A DNA stretch of 64,000 nt from Pseudomonas mangiferae (GTDB lineage Bacteria; Pseudomonadota; Gammaproteobacteria; Pseudomonadales; Pseudomonadaceae), in the NCBI RefSeq assembly GCF_007109405.1, contig NZ_VJOY01000003.1, forward strand, positions 1 to 64,000, given 5' to 3'. Below the pieces are notes generated by a model. It made no database searches, had not been told where the DNA came from, and saw only the letters and a list, made by a program, of their open reading frames with translations. Shown here piece after piece: positions 1 through 10,230 of this stretch. Numbering within the stretch: position 1 is the stretch's first letter; each line of letters starts with the position of its first letter. The translations under genes were made by a program, and so were the position numbers.

Positions 1-21
1 CCGCCCCGCCGAGGAAACCCG

Positions 22-1209
22 ATGAGCGCCTACCCCCAGCCCGCCGTGCTGAGCCCGCTGCAACGGGCGCGACACCTGGCCGAGCAATTCGCTGAAACCG
101 CGGTGGAGCGCGACCAGCGCGGCGGCACGCCGAAAGCCGAGCGCGACGCCCTGCGCGCCAGCGGCCTGCTGGCCCTGAGCATCCCTACCCAGTTCGGCGG
201 CCTCGGCGCCAGCTGGAGCGAGACCCTCGCCACGGTCCGCGAGCTGGCCCGGGTGGACAGCTCCCTGGCCCACGTCTACGGCTTCCAGCACCTGATGCTG
301 GCCACCGTGCGCCTGTTCGGCCGGCCCGAGCAGTGGCAACCCTGGTTCGAGCAGACCGCCCGGAAGAACTGGTTCTGGGGCAACGCCCTGAACCCCCTGG
401 ACACCCGCACGGTGGTGAAATCCTTCGGCGGCTGGCGGGAATTCTCCGGCAAGAAGAGCTTCTGCTCCGGCGCCACCGATTCGGAAATGCTCATCGCCTC
501 GGCAGTGGACGAGAGCGCCGGCGGCAAGCTGCTGATCGCCGCCATCCCCAGCGGCCGCACCGGCATCACCCTGCACGACGACTGGGACAACATGGGCCAG
601 CGCCAGACCGACAGCGGCAGCGCCACCTTCGAGCGGGTACGGGTGGAGGAGTCGGAGCTGCTGCTGGACCCGGGGCCCCTGAGCACACCGTTCGCCTGCC
701 TGCGGCCGTTGATCGCCCAGCTGCATTTCGCCCATGTGTTCCTCGGCCTCAGCGAGGGCGCCTTGGAAGAAGCCCGCCAGTACACGCTGCGGGAAAGCCG
801 GCCGTGGTTCCGCTCCAAGGTCCAGCACGCCAGCGAAGACCCCTATGTGCTGCACCACTACGGCGAGTTCTGGGCCGGCCTGGAAGGCGTACGGCTGCTG
901 GTGGAGCGCGCCGCGGAACGCCTCGACGACGCCTGGGAAAAGCAGCACGGCCTGAGCGCCGAGGAGCGCGCGCAACTGGCCCTGGCCATCGGCGCCGCCA
1001 AGGTGGCCGCCACCCGCGTCGGGCTGGACCTCTGCAGCCGGCTGTTCGAGGTCACCGGCGCCCGCGCCACCCATGCCTCCCTGCGCTTCGATCGCTACTG
1101 GCGCAACCTGCGCACCCAGACCCTGCACGACCCGGTGGACTACCGCATCCACGAGCTCGGCGAGTGGGCCCTCAACCAGACGCGCCCGACGCCGTCCTTC
1201 TATTCCTGA
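22..1209 (+). CDS. Acyl-CoA dehydrogenase-fold flavoprotein, SfnC/DszC-like
   Basis: A 395-residue protein with the three-part acyl-CoA dehydrogenase fold: an alpha-helical N-terminal part (about 10-125), a beta middle part (about 126-225) and a helical C-terminal part (about 235-380). In the DszC/SfnC branch, such proteins are reduced-flavin monooxygenases or dehydrogenases acting on organosulfur compounds, not CoA thioesters. That branch is inferred here from the next two genes, a sigma-54 activator and an SsuD-like monooxygenase. The ATG at 22 follows GAGGAAA at a good distance. The stop lies 10 bases before the next start, so the two genes are probably co-transcribed. The substrate cannot be read from the sequence; an ordinary acyl-CoA dehydrogenase remains possible. 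Confidence 0.75.
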   Translation: MSAYPQPAVLSPLQRARHLAEQFAETAVERDQRGGTPKAERDALRASGLLALSIPTQFGGLGASWSETLATVRELARVDSSLAHVYGFQHLMLATVRLFGRPEQWQPWFEQTARKNWFWGNALNPLDTRTVVKSFGGWREFSGKKSFCSGATDSEMLIASAVDESAGGKLLIAAIPSGRTGITLHDDWDNMGQRQTDSGSATFERVRVEESELLLDPGPLSTPFACLRPLIAQLHFAHVFLGLSEGALEEARQYTLRESRPWFRSKVQHASEDPYVLHHYGEFWAGLEGVRLLVERAAERLDDAWEKQHGLSAEERAQLALAIGAAKVAATRVGLDLCSRLFEVTGARATHASLRFDRYWRNLRTQTLHDPVDYRIHELGEWALNQTRPTPSFYS

Positions 1210-1219
1210 GAGGATGCCC

Positions 1220-2323
<1,104 letters not shown>

Positions 2324-2409
2324 ACGCGACGCCGCCGGCAGAGCGGCGCATCCATCACGCCCTGCGAGGCAAACGCCTTTCCCTTACCGGCAACGAGGAA
2401 CGACCTCCC

Positions 2410-3546
2410 ATGAGTCTGGACATCTTCTGGTTCCTGCCCACTTCGGGCGACACCCGCTACCTGGGCAAGACCGACGCCGGTCGCCCGGCCACCAATGCCT
2501 ACATGCGGCAGATCGCCGTGGCCGCCGACACCCTGGGCTACGACGGGCTGCTGATCCCCACCGGCGCCAGTTGCCTGGACCCCTGGGTGACCGCCGCCAG
2601 CCTGGTGCCGGTGACCCAGCGGATCAAGCTGCTGGTGGCCCTGCGCACCTCCCTGGGCAACCCCACCGCCTCGGCCCGCCAGGCTGCCACCCTCGACCAG
2701 GCCAGCGGCGGTCGCCTGCTGCTCAATGTGGTCCCCGGCGGCGACGCCACCGAGCTGGAGGCCGATGGCATCTTCCTCGCCCATGACCAGCGCTACGCCG
2801 CGGCGGACGAGTTCCTCCAGGTGTGGCGCCGGGTCCTGCAGGGCGAGACGGTCGACCTGGACGGCGAGTACCTGAAGGTCAAGGGCGCGCAGAACTTCTT
2901 CCAACCGGTGCAGCGCCCTTACCCGCCGCTGTACTTCGGCGGTTCCTCGCCGGCCGCCCACGAGCTGGCAGCCAAGCACGTCGACGCCTACCTGACCTGG
3001 GGCGAGCCGCCGGCGGCGGTGGCGGAGAAGATCGCCGACGTGCGCGCCCGCGCCGCCCGCCATGGCCGCAGCGTGCGCTTCGGCGTACGCCTGCACGTGA
3101 TCGTGCGGGAAACCAACGAGCAGGCCTGGGCCGCCGCCGATGCGCTGATCAGCCACCTGGACGAGGCCACCATCGCCGCCGCCCAGGCCAACTACGCGAA
3201 GATGGATTCCGAGGGCCAGCGGCGCATGGCGGCGCTGCACGGCGGCCAGCGCGACAAGCTGGAAGTGGCGCCCAACCTCTGGGCCGGGGTCGGCCTGGTG
3301 CGCGGCGGCGCCGGCACCGCCCTGGTGGGCGACCCGCAGACCGTGGCGGCGCGCCTGCAGGAATACGCCGACCTGGGTGTCGACAGCTTCGTGCTGTCCG
3401 GCTACCCGCACCTGGAAGAGGCCTACCGCTTCGCCGAGCTGGTCTTCCCGCTGCTGCCCGGCAAGGGCAAGGTCACCGTGGAGGGCGCCTTCACCGGCGG
3501 CGCGTTCGACGTGCGTGCCGATGCCCGTAAGGGGGCCGCGGCATGA
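2410..3546 (+). CDS. FMNH2-dependent alkanesulfonate monooxygenase family (SsuD-like, variant pocket)
   Basis: A 378-residue luciferase-like TIM-barrel monooxygenase, aligned from memory with E. coli SsuD almost end to end. Family members use reduced FMN and oxygen to split sulfonates into sulfite and an aldehyde. Retained features are the active-site cysteine (Cys55 here), the RLHVIVRET segment with its His, the [12 protein letters not shown] arginine segment and the [11 protein letters not shown] tyrosine segment. Two pocket segments differ: PTHGD of SsuD is PTSGD here (His to Ser12), and TGRSCEDAW is TGASCLDPW. It overlaps the next gene by 4 bases (ATGA). No flavin reductase or transporter lies nearby in this window, so reduced flavin must come from elsewhere. 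The family is certain; the substrate is not. Confidence 0.85.
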   Translation: MSLDIFWFLPTSGDTRYLGKTDAGRPATNAYMRQIAVAADTLGYDGLLIPTGASCLDPWVTAASLVPVTQRIKLLVALRTSLGNPTASARQAATLDQASGGRLLLNVVPGGDATELEADGIFLAHDQRYAAADEFLQVWRRVLQGETVDLDGEYLKVKGAQNFFQPVQRPYPPLYFGGSSPAAHELAAKHVDAYLTWGEPPAAVAEKIADVRARAARHGRSVRFGVRLHVIVRETNEQAWAAADALISHLDEATIAAAQANYAKMDSEGQRRMAALHGGQRDKLEVAPNLWAGVGLVRGGAGTALVGDPQTVAARLQEYADLGVDSFVLSGYPHLEEAYRFAELVFPLLPGKGKVTVEGAFTGGAFDVRADARKGAAA

Positions 3547-4388
3547 ACGTCATCGACATGCGCTGCCGCCCGGCCTATCTCCACGATTTCTTCGGCGCCA
3601 CCCCGGGCAACCCGGCCCACGCCACCGCCCGCTGGCTGAACCGCCGCGTGGGCACCCGCGGCCCGGACGATCATTTCGAACGGTCGCTGACGGCGGAGGG
3701 CTTCCTCGCCGAGGTGCGCGAGGCTGGCCTGCGCAAGGCGGTGGTGGTGGGCCGGCACACGCCGTCCCAGCACCTGCCCAACGACACCATCCATGGCATC
3801 GTCCATGGCCACGACGAATTGCTCGGCATCGCCGGGGTGGACCCGGCGCTGCAGGGGGTCGAAGGCGCCCTGGCGGAGATCGACCGCGCCCTGGACGTGC
3901 TGGGGTTGTCGGGCATCGACCTGGAACCGGGTTTCGGCGAGCCGGCCCGGCATCCGGACGACCCGCTGTACTGGCCGATCTACGAGCACCTGCAGGCCCG
4001 CGGCGTACCGCTGTTCCTGATGAGCGGGCCGACCACCCCGGACCCGGCGTTCAACGACCCCGGCCGCCTGGCCGCCGTGGCCCGGGCCTTCCCGGACCTG
4101 GCCATCGTCGCCTACCACGGCTACTGGCCCAACGTGCAGCAGGCCCTGGGGGTGGCGTTCCGCTACGAGAACATCCACCTGGTGCCGGACATGTACCTGT
4201 TCCTTCCAGGCAGCGAGGCGTACATCCAGGCGGCCAACGGCTTCCTGGCCGACCAGCTGCTGTTCGGCTCCTCTTACAGCTTCCGGCCGATCCGCCAGAG
4301 CATCGAGGACGCCCAGGCCCTGGGCTTGCGGGACGATGTGGCGGAGCGCTTCTTCCACGGCAACGCGGCGCGCCTGCTCCGCCTGTAA
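3543..4388 (+). CDS. Amidohydrolase_2-fold protein with degenerate metal site
   Basis: A 281-residue protein with the overall pattern of amidohydrolase family 2, a TIM barrel of metal-dependent hydrolases and decarboxylases. The usual N-terminal HxH is replaced by Arg7-Cys-Arg9. The His of the lvHxG strand is Met160 (LFLMSGP), and the late Asp of the GSD motif is Ser244 (LLFGSSYS). Only His192 (VAYHGY) matches a canonical ligand. The start overlaps the SsuD-like gene by ATGA, so the two are translationally coupled and likely work on the same compound. It may be a metal-free lyase or hydrolase, or a non-catalytic partner. Both readings are inference. Confidence 0.7.
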   Translation: MNVIDMRCRPAYLHDFFGATPGNPAHATARWLNRRVGTRGPDDHFERSLTAEGFLAEVREAGLRKAVVVGRHTPSQHLPNDTIHGIVHGHDELLGIAGVDPALQGVEGALAEIDRALDVLGLSGIDLEPGFGEPARHPDDPLYWPIYEHLQARGVPLFLMSGPTTPDPAFNDPGRLAAVARAFPDLAIVAYHGYWPNVQQALGVAFRYENIHLVPDMYLFLPGSEAYIQAANGFLADQLLFGSSYSFRPIRQSIEDAQALGLRDDVAERFFHGNAARLLRL

Positions 4389-4399
4389 GGACCCGTTCG

Positions 4400-4425
4400 G
4401 GCGTCCCCGGTTCCGGGGTCGCCCC
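4400..4425 (+). terminator. GC stem-loop after the sulfur cluster
   Basis: GGGCG and CGCCC flank CCCCGG-TT-CCGGGG, with a single T-T mismatch between the two stem segments. It starts 11 bases after the amidohydrolase-like stop. There is no T-run after it, so it is a terminator-like hairpin, not a classical intrinsic terminator. Confidence 0.4.
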
Positions 4426-4499
4426 CTCTGGACGCGCTGAGCCGCCAGCGCGGGCTCGCGTCCTCCTCGTGAAACGCTCCCAACACAGCTTATCCGTTG

Positions 4500-4525
4500 C
4501 GTGAGCAGGTCAGTCAGCGCTCACG
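4500..4525. promoter_or_regulatory. Inverted repeat upstream of the MarR gene
   Basis: CGTGAGC and GCTCACG are perfect 7-base arms separated by 12 bases, about 85 bases before the MarR start. The dimension suits a dimeric regulator site, but no protein can be assigned. The rest of the 4426-4610 gap shows only the second inverted repeat listed next. Confidence 0.35.
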
Positions 4526-4568
4526 AAACGCATTGTTGCGCCTAGCGACCTTTTAATTCGCTGCCAAG

Positions 4569-4609
4569 GCAGTAGAATCGCCCGAAATATCTGACCAGGC
4601 AGCTACTGC
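4569..4609. promoter_or_regulatory. Possible autoregulatory MarR site and -10 box
   Basis: GCAGTAG at 4569-4575 and CTACTGC at 4603-4609 form an inverted repeat whose right arm ends one base before the MarR ATG. A TAGAAT at 4573-4578 resembles a -10 box, but no good -35 is visible. Binding here would block expression of the whole pump operon, as is common for MarR repressors of efflux genes. Confidence 0.3.
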
Positions 4610-4610
4610 A

Positions 4611-5072
4611 ATGGCATATTTCGACCGGGAGAACTTCCCCCTGCATTACTCGCTGGGTCACCTCATCCACCTGGCCAACCAATACAAGGATGGCCTGCTG
4701 GACAAGCACCTGAGTTCCCACGACGTCACCGTCGCCCAATTCAAGGTCCTGCTGTTGCTCGCCCGCGACGGTCTCGACAGCCCGGCCGCCCTGTGCCGCC
4801 CCCTGGCCCTGGACAGCGGTGCCATGACCCGCATGCTGGATCGCCTGGAAAGCAAGGGCCTGATCGAACGCACCCGCAACACCGAAGACCGCCGGCAGAT
4901 TCGCCTGAGCCTCACGGAACAGGGCCGCGCCTTCAGCCTGCACGGCTCGCGCATCGCGGCCGACGCAATGAACGAACTGATCGACCCGCTGGAACCCGGC
5001 GAGGTCGACGAGCTTCAACGCCTGCTGCGCAAGCTGCTGGCGCCCTGCCTCAGCGGAGAGACCTCGACATGA
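4611..5072 (+). CDS. MarR-family transcriptional regulator
   Basis: A 153-residue winged-helix regulator. The DNA-recognition part SGAMTRMLDRLESKGLIER (residues about 68-86) is followed by the wing segment RNTEDRRQIRLSLTEQG, typical of the family. MarR proteins usually repress adjacent efflux genes and release DNA on binding small phenolic or lipophilic ligands. The stop overlaps the ATG of the outer-membrane factor gene (ATGA), so this is the first gene of a four-gene pump operon. It resembles EmrR and MexL-type regulators in context only. The inducer is unknown. Confidence 0.9.
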   Translation: MAYFDRENFPLHYSLGHLIHLANQYKDGLLDKHLSSHDVTVAQFKVLLLLARDGLDSPAALCRPLALDSGAMTRMLDRLESKGLIERTRNTEDRRQIRLSLTEQGRAFSLHGSRIAADAMNELIDPLEPGEVDELQRLLRKLLAPCLSGETST

Positions 5073-6523
5073 ATTCCCGCGCCACACTGGCTTCGCTGGC
5101 TGCCGCCCTGGCACTGGCGGGCTGCGTATCGTCCCAGGGCCTGCACCCTCAGGGGCGCCTGACCGACCCCGCCGCCCTGCGCACCGAACACACCTATGCC
5201 GGCCCGTTGTCGCCGGCTGCCTGGCCTCGTGGAGACTGGTGGAACAGCCTGGGCGACGCACGCCTGGACGGCCTGATCCGCGAAGGACTGGCCTCCAGCC
5301 CGGACCTGCAGGTGGCCGACGCCCGCGCCCGCCAGGCCGACGCCGCGGTGCTGGCCGCCGCCGCCGAGCGCCTGCCGGAGATCGGCCTGGGCGCCGATAT
5401 CACCCGCTCGCGGTTGTCGCGGGTGGACGACCCCTCCGGGGCCGGCGAGCGCTACAGCACCCTGCGCAGCCTGTCGGTACAGGGCGGCTACACCTTCGAC
5501 CTGTGGGGCGGCCAGCGCGATGCCTGGGAAGCCGCCCTGGGCCGTGCCCGGGCCGGCGAGGTGGACCAGCAGGCGGCGCGCCTGAGCCTGGCCACCGATA
5601 TCGCCCGCGCCTACAACGACCTGGGCTTCGCCTACACCAGCCAGGACATCGCCGAGCAGGACCTCAAGCGCACCCGGGACATGCTGGACCTGGCCCAGCG
5701 CCGGGTCAGCGCGGGCCTCGACAGCGAATACCAACTGCAGCAGACCCAAAGCCTGGAAGCGGCCTCCGAAGCCACCCTCACCGCCACCCGCCAGCAGCTG
5801 CGCAGCGCGCAGATCCGCCTGGCGGTGCTGCTCGGCCAGGGGCCTGACCGGGGCGACGACCTGCCGCGCCCGGTGCTGATCGCCCCCACCGCCGTGAGCC
5901 TGCCGCCCCAGTTGCCGGCCGAACTGGTGGGCCGCCGCCCGGACCTCGTAGCCGCCCGCTGGCGCGTCGAGGCCGCTGCTAAGGACATCGACGCCACCAA
6001 GACCGAGTTCTACCCGAACCTGAACCTGAACCTGGCCGCCGGGGTGAAATCCCTGCTGGGCGACGCGGTGTTCGCCGCCCCCAGCCGCTACTTCAACCTG
6101 GGCCCGGCGCTGTCCCTGCCGATCTTCGACGGCGGCCGCCGACGCGCCGACCTGGCCGGCGCCGACGCCGACTATGACCTGGCCGTGGCCACCTACAACC
6201 AGACCCTGGTCCGCGCCTTGGGCGACGTCGGCGACACCATCACCCGCCTGCGCGCCTTCGACGAGCAGATCCTCCAGCAGCAGCGTGCCCGCGACATCGC
6301 CCGCAGCTCCTACGACATCGCCATGCGCCGCTACGGCGAAGGCATCGGCAGCTATCTGGACTCCCTGACCGTGGAACAACAGCTGCTCCAAGCCGAACGC
6401 CAGCTGGCCAGCCTGCAGGCCCAGCGCATCGACAGCGCCATGCTGCTGATGCAAGCCCTGGGCGGCGGCTTCCAACCCACTCCCCTGCCGCCGGTTGCTA
6501 CGGCCGCGACCCGTACCGACTGA
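5069..6523 (+). CDS. Outer-membrane efflux lipoprotein, NodT/OprM family
   Basis: A 484-residue TolC-like outer-membrane factor. The start is ATG 5069, which overlaps the MarR stop. The signal peptide ends in the lipobox LAGC (Cys about 18), so the mature protein is lipid-anchored. Two outer-membrane-factor repeats follow, with the typical PAELVGRRPDLVAARWRVEA segment in the second half. It should form the trimeric exit duct for the membrane-fusion protein and MFS exporter encoded next. Length and motif order are normal for RND/MFS-partner lipoproteins. The substrate is unknown. Confidence 0.9.
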   Translation: MNSRATLASLAAALALAGCVSSQGLHPQGRLTDPAALRTEHTYAGPLSPAAWPRGDWWNSLGDARLDGLIREGLASSPDLQVADARARQADAAVLAAAAERLPEIGLGADITRSRLSRVDDPSGAGERYSTLRSLSVQGGYTFDLWGGQRDAWEAALGRARAGEVDQQAARLSLATDIARAYNDLGFAYTSQDIAEQDLKRTRDMLDLAQRRVSAGLDSEYQLQQTQSLEAASEATLTATRQQLRSAQIRLAVLLGQGPDRGDDLPRPVLIAPTAVSLPPQLPAELVGRRPDLVAARWRVEAAAKDIDATKTEFYPNLNLNLAAGVKSLLGDAVFAAPSRYFNLGPALSLPIFDGGRRRADLAGADADYDLAVATYNQTLVRALGDVGDTITRLRAFDEQILQQQRARDIARSSYDIAMRRYGEGIGSYLDSLTVEQQLLQAERQLASLQAQRIDSAMLLMQALGGGFQPTPLPPVATAATRTD

Positions 6524-6533
6524 GGACCGAATC

Positions 6534-7787
6534 ATGTCCGACACCGCTCTCACCGACAGCACCGCCGAACCGCGCCAGGACACCCCCGGCCGCACCGCAC
6601 CGGACAACCGCCCCGACGACGGCGAGCCGAAGAACCCGCGCAAGCGCAAGATGCTGCTCATCGGCCTGGTGATCCTGGTCCTGCTGGCCGCCCTTGGCGT
6701 CTACCTCTACCACCTGTTCTACGGACGCTTCCACGAGAGCACCGACGATGCCTACGTGAACGGCAACCTGGTGCAGATCACCCCGCAGACCATCGGCACG
6801 GTGACCAGCATCACCGCCGACGACGGTGACTTCGTCCAGCAGGGCCAGGTGCTGGTGCGCTTCGACCCCAGCGACACCGAGGTGGCGATGCAGAACGCCG
6901 AGGCCAACCTGGCGAAGACCGTGCGCCAGGTGCGCGGCCTGTACAGCAACGTCGATGCCTACAAGGCCCAGGTGGCGGCGCGCAAGGTGGACGTGGAGCG
7001 CGCCCGCGCCGACTTCGCCCGGCGGCAGAAGCTGGCCAGCGGTGGCGCCATTTCCCAGGAGGAACTGGCCCACTCCCGCGACACCCTCACCGCCGCCCAG
7101 AGCGCCCTGACCAGCGCCCAGCAGCAACTGGACACCAACCGCGCGCTGATCGACGAGACCCAGGTGGCGTCCCACCCGGACGTCAAGGCGGCCGCCGCCC
7201 AGTTCCGCCAACGCTTCCTCGACCATGAGCGCAGCACCCTGGTGGCACCGGTCAGCGGCTACGTGGCGCAGCGCTCGGTGCAGGTGGGCAGCCGCGTGCA
7301 GCCGGGCACCCCGCTGATGGCCGTGGTGCCCCTGGACCAGATCTGGATCGACGCCAACTTCAAGGAAACCCAACTGGCCAACATGCGCATCGGCCAGCCG
7401 GTGGAGATCGAGGCCGACCTCTACGGCGACGACGTGCGCTACCGCGGCACCGTGGAAAGCCTCGGCGTCGGCACCGGCAGCGCCTTCTCCCTGTTGCCGG
7501 CGCAGAACGCCAGCGGCAACTGGATCAAGATCGTCCAGCGCCTGCCGGTGCGCATCCGCCTGGAACCGGACAACCTGCAGAAGCATCCGCTGCGCATCGG
7601 CCTGTCCACCGCAGTGGACGTGGACCTGCACGACCAGGACGGCGACGTGCTGGCGCAGAAGCCCCTGGAGCAGCCGCGCTTCTCCACCGACGTCTACGAC
7701 AAGCAGCTGGCCAAGGCGGATGCCGTGATCCAGCAGATCATCCAGCAGAACGCGCCGGCCAGCGGCCAGGCCTTGAGCGGACGCTGA
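6534..7787 (+). CDS. HlyD/EmrA-type membrane-fusion protein
   Basis: A 417-residue periplasmic adaptor. A short cytoplasmic, charged N-terminus (about 1-37) is followed by one transmembrane helix (about 38-58). The biotinyl-lipoyl-like half STDDAYVNGNLVQITPQ comes next, then a coiled-coil hairpin (about 120-235) and the second lipoyl half and beta-barrel (YVAQRSVQVGSRVQPGTPL). ATG 6534 follows GAGGA at 6522-6526 and sits 10 bases after the previous stop; the earlier in-frame position lies inside the outer-membrane-factor gene. It should link the inner-membrane MFS pump to the lipoprotein duct, as EmrA does between EmrB and TolC. Confidence 0.9.
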   Translation: MSDTALTDSTAEPRQDTPGRTAPDNRPDDGEPKNPRKRKMLLIGLVILVLLAALGVYLYHLFYGRFHESTDDAYVNGNLVQITPQTIGTVTSITADDGDFVQQGQVLVRFDPSDTEVAMQNAEANLAKTVRQVRGLYSNVDAYKAQVAARKVDVERARADFARRQKLASGGAISQEELAHSRDTLTAAQSALTSAQQQLDTNRALIDETQVASHPDVKAAAAQFRQRFLDHERSTLVAPVSGYVAQRSVQVGSRVQPGTPLMAVVPLDQIWIDANFKETQLANMRIGQPVEIEADLYGDDVRYRGTVESLGVGTGSAFSLLPAQNASGNWIKIVQRLPVRIRLEPDNLQKHPLRIGLSTAVDVDLHDQDGDVLAQKPLEQPRFSTDVYDKQLAKADAVIQQIIQQNAPASGQALSGR

Positions 7788-7791
7788 GACC

Positions 7792-9321
7792 ATGAGCGAA
7801 GCGTCCTTCCGCCCGGCGCACATGGGGCTCGCCGTGGTCGGCGTGTCCCTGGCGACCTTCATGCAGGTGCTGGACACCACCATCGCCAACGTGGCCCTGC
7901 CGACCATCTCCGGCAACCTGGGGGTGAGCGCGGAACAGGGCACCTGGGTGGTGACCTCGTTCGCCGTGTGCAACGCCATCGCCCTGCCGCTGACCGGCTG
8001 GATGGCGCGGCGCTTCGGCGAAGTGAAGCTGTTCCTCGCCTCGGTGGCCCTGTTCGTACTGACCTCGTTCCTCTGCGGCATCGCCCGCTCCATGCCGGAG
8101 CTGGTGGCGTTCCGCGCCCTGCAGGGCTTCGTCGCCGGCCCGCTCTACCCCATGGCGCAGACCCTGCTGCTGGCCATCTTCCCCGTCGCCAAGCGCGGCA
8201 TGGCCCTGGCGCTGCTGGCCATGGTGACGGTGGTGGCGCCCATCATCGGGCCCATCGCCGGCGGCTGGATCACCGACAACTACAGCTGGCCGTGGATCTT
8301 CTTCATCAACGTGCCCATCGGCGTGTTCGCCACCCTGGTGGTCTGGGCGCAGCTGCGCAACCGCCCGGAGCAGATCGTCCACCAACCCATCGACTACGTG
8401 GGCCTGGCCCTGCTGGTGCTGGGGGTCGGCCTGCTGCAGGTAGTGCTGGACAAGGGCAACGACCTGGACTGGTTCGAATCGCGGTTCATCCTCGGCGCCA
8501 CCGCCGTCTCGGTGATCGCCCTTCTGGCCCTGGTGATCTGGGAGCTGACCGACAAGCACCCGATCATCGACCTGCGGCTGTTTCGCTACCGCAACTTCAC
8601 CTTCGGCACCATCGCCCTGGTGCTGGGGTATGCCGGCTTCTTCGGCATCAACCTGATCCTGCCCCAGTGGCTGCAGACCCAGATGGGCTACACGCCGGTC
8701 TGGGCCGGCCTGGCGGCGGCGCCCATCGGCATCCTGCCGGTGTTCCTCTCGCCCCTGGTCGGCCGCTTCGCCCACAAGACCGACCTGCGCCTGCTGGCCG
8801 CCGGCTCGTTCGTGGTGATCGGCGCTTCCTGCTACATGCGCGCGCAATTCAGCACCGACGTGGACTACTTCCACATCGCCGCAGTGCAGGCGTTCATGGG
8901 TCTCGGGGTGGCGCTGTTCTTCATGCCCACCACCAGCATCCTGCTCTCCAGCCTGAAACCCCAGGAGATCGCCGATGGTTCCGGCCTGGCCACCTTCCTG
9001 CGGGTGCTGGGCGGCAGCTTCGCCTCGTCCCTGACCACCTGGATCTGGCACCGCCGGGAAATCTTCCACCACGCCCAGCTGACCGAGCACGTCAACGCCT
9101 ACAACCCCGCCACCCGGGACTACCTGACCCAGCTGGGCGGCAGCTCCACGGCCCACCTCGCCCACCTGGACCAGGTGGTGGAGCACCAGGCCTACATGCT
9201 GTCGACGGTGGACCTGTTCACCCTGCTGTCGTGGATGTTCGCCGTGCTGGTGCTGATCATCTGGCTGGCCAAGCCCCCGTTCGCCGCCAAGGGCGGTGGC
9301 GATGCAGGGGGTGGGCACTGA
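7792..9321 (+). CDS. DHA2-family MFS drug exporter, EmrB-like
   Basis: A 509-residue, 14-helix major facilitator of the DHA2 family. The first helix carries the family pattern LDTTIANVALPTISG, and motif A-type GWMARRFGEVK lies between helices 2 and 3. It starts four bases after the membrane-fusion stop. Together with the two preceding products it makes a proton-driven tripartite exporter spanning both membranes. EmrAB-type pumps commonly export hydrophobic or weakly acidic toxicants, but the substrate here cannot be predicted. The two double-hairpin repeats downstream mark the end of the operon. Confidence 0.92.
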   Translation: MSEASFRPAHMGLAVVGVSLATFMQVLDTTIANVALPTISGNLGVSAEQGTWVVTSFAVCNAIALPLTGWMARRFGEVKLFLASVALFVLTSFLCGIARSMPELVAFRALQGFVAGPLYPMAQTLLLAIFPVAKRGMALALLAMVTVVAPIIGPIAGGWITDNYSWPWIFFINVPIGVFATLVVWAQLRNRPEQIVHQPIDYVGLALLVLGVGLLQVVLDKGNDLDWFESRFILGATAVSVIALLALVIWELTDKHPIIDLRLFRYRNFTFGTIALVLGYAGFFGINLILPQWLQTQMGYTPVWAGLAAAPIGILPVFLSPLVGRFAHKTDLRLLAAGSFVVIGASCYMRAQFSTDVDYFHIAAVQAFMGLGVALFFMPTTSILLSSLKPQEIADGSGLATFLRVLGGSFASSLTTWIWHRREIFHHAQLTEHVNAYNPATRDYLTQLGGSSTAHLAHLDQVVEHQAYMLSTVDLFTLLSWMFAVLVLIIWLAKPPFAAKGGGDAGGGH

Positions 9322-9361
9322 GGAAGCGCCTGGTCGCGGGCGGGCCTGCGTGCAGCGGACA

Positions 9362-9435
9362 GGTGGAAAACGCTTCGCGGTTTTCCACCCTACGAGCAGC
9401 GCCCCGTAGGGTGGACATCGCTTTGCATGTCCACC
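9362..9435. repeat. Double-hairpin repeat, copy 1
   Basis: First arm pair GGTGGAAAAC/GTTTTCCACC (9362-9389), then CCTACG and CGTAGG facing each other, then GGTGGACAT/ATGTCCACC (9410-9435). The whole element is nearly self-complementary in outline. It resembles REP-type intergenic elements, but I do not recognise a named family. It lies 40 bases after the exporter gene. The 9322-9649 gap holds this copy, copy 2 and nothing else visible. Confidence 0.85.
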
Positions 9436-9487
9436 AGCAAGCGGCTGAAAAGCTCAAGGCAATACGCCAGCTGGCGGAATCCGGATA

Positions 9488-9562
9488 GGTGAAAAACGCT
9501 TCGCGGTTTTCCACCCTACGGGGCGGCGCGTCGTAGGATGGACATCGCGTTGCATGTCCACC
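9488..9562. repeat. Double-hairpin repeat, copy 2
   Basis: Same layout as copy 1 with small changes: the first left arm reads GGTGAAAAAC (one mismatch), and the second hairpin keeps TGGACAT/ATGTCCA. It lies 52 bases after copy 1 and 87 bases before the stop of the convergent dioxygenase gene. It marks the left border of the accessory module. Confidence 0.8.
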
Positions 9563-9649
9563 AGCCACGACTGGAAGCCTCATCTAGTGAACACGCGCCC
9601 CGCCTCCGGCTCCCACCGCCACGCGCCACTCCGGCTGACGAACCCGACG

Positions 9650-10198
9650 CTACCGAACGAACCGGTTCACGTAGTCCGCGCCAAGCCCGATGCGCTCGTA
9701 GTGGGCGCGGCAGCTTTCGATCTTGGTGAACACGTCTTCGTAGCCGATGGCGGTGCCCTGGTCGTTCAGGTACACGTAGCCGCCGGTAGCGTGGAAGAGC
9801 GTGATCATTTCCGTCACGTCCTCGGGCACGAAGAGCGTATGGATCTCGCCCGGCGGTTCGAAGGCGTAGCCGCCCGCTTCCGCGACCCAGTCGTGCTCCA
9901 GGTAGTACCAGCGCCCTTTCAGGGGGAAGGCGTGTACGGGCCCGGTGTGATGGTGCACCGACAGCACGCCGGAACGCCGGACCCGCAGCAGGTTGATGAA
10001 ATAGCCCTGGGTCGCGTGCAGCATGATCGGCTTGAAACTGACGCCTTCGGATTGCGGCACCCACAGGTGGTCGTCGTCCTCCATGCCGCTGATCATGTTG
10101 GGCAGCACGAGCCCGTTGGCGATATGGAAGTGGCGCGGGTGGGCGAACGCGGCGGGCTCGGGCTTGCCGTTGTTTCGGTTAATCACTTGATCTCTCAT
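9650..10198 (-). CDS. Cupin dioxygenase, 2,4'-dihydroxyacetophenone dioxygenase (DAD) family
   Basis: A 182-residue cupin whose tail (GYEDVFTKIE then HYERIGLGADYV) matches, from memory, the 2,4'-dihydroxyacetophenone dioxygenase family. DAD is a non-haem iron enzyme that cleaves the bond between a ketone carbon and an adjacent hydroxymethyl carbon, giving a carboxylate and formate. Candidate metal ligands are in SVHHHTGPVHAF and PPGEIHTLF. ATG 10198 is chosen because the longer reading frame runs into the SDR gene. It is last of a probable operon (transporter, alcohol dehydrogenase, SDR, dioxygenase) and sits 32 bases after the SDR stop. The real substrate may be another hydroxymethyl or diketone. 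Confidence 0.75.
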   Translation of the reverse strand: MRDQVINRNNGKPEPAAFAHPRHFHIANGLVLPNMISGMEDDDHLWVPQSEGVSFKPIMLHATQGYFINLLRVRRSGVLSVHHHTGPVHAFPLKGRWYYLEHDWVAEAGGYAFEPPGEIHTLFVPEDVTEMITLFHATGGYVYLNDQGTAIGYEDVFTKIESCRAHYERIGLGADYVNRFVR

Positions 10199-10230
10199 GG
10201 GGTTGGGTACCTTTCTTTTTATGTACGGCG

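Noticed and set aside
2324-2409. Sigma-54 promoter (GG-N10-GC) for the SsuD-like gene
   Set aside because: No convincing -24/-12 match in the short gap; the activator's targets may lie outside the window.
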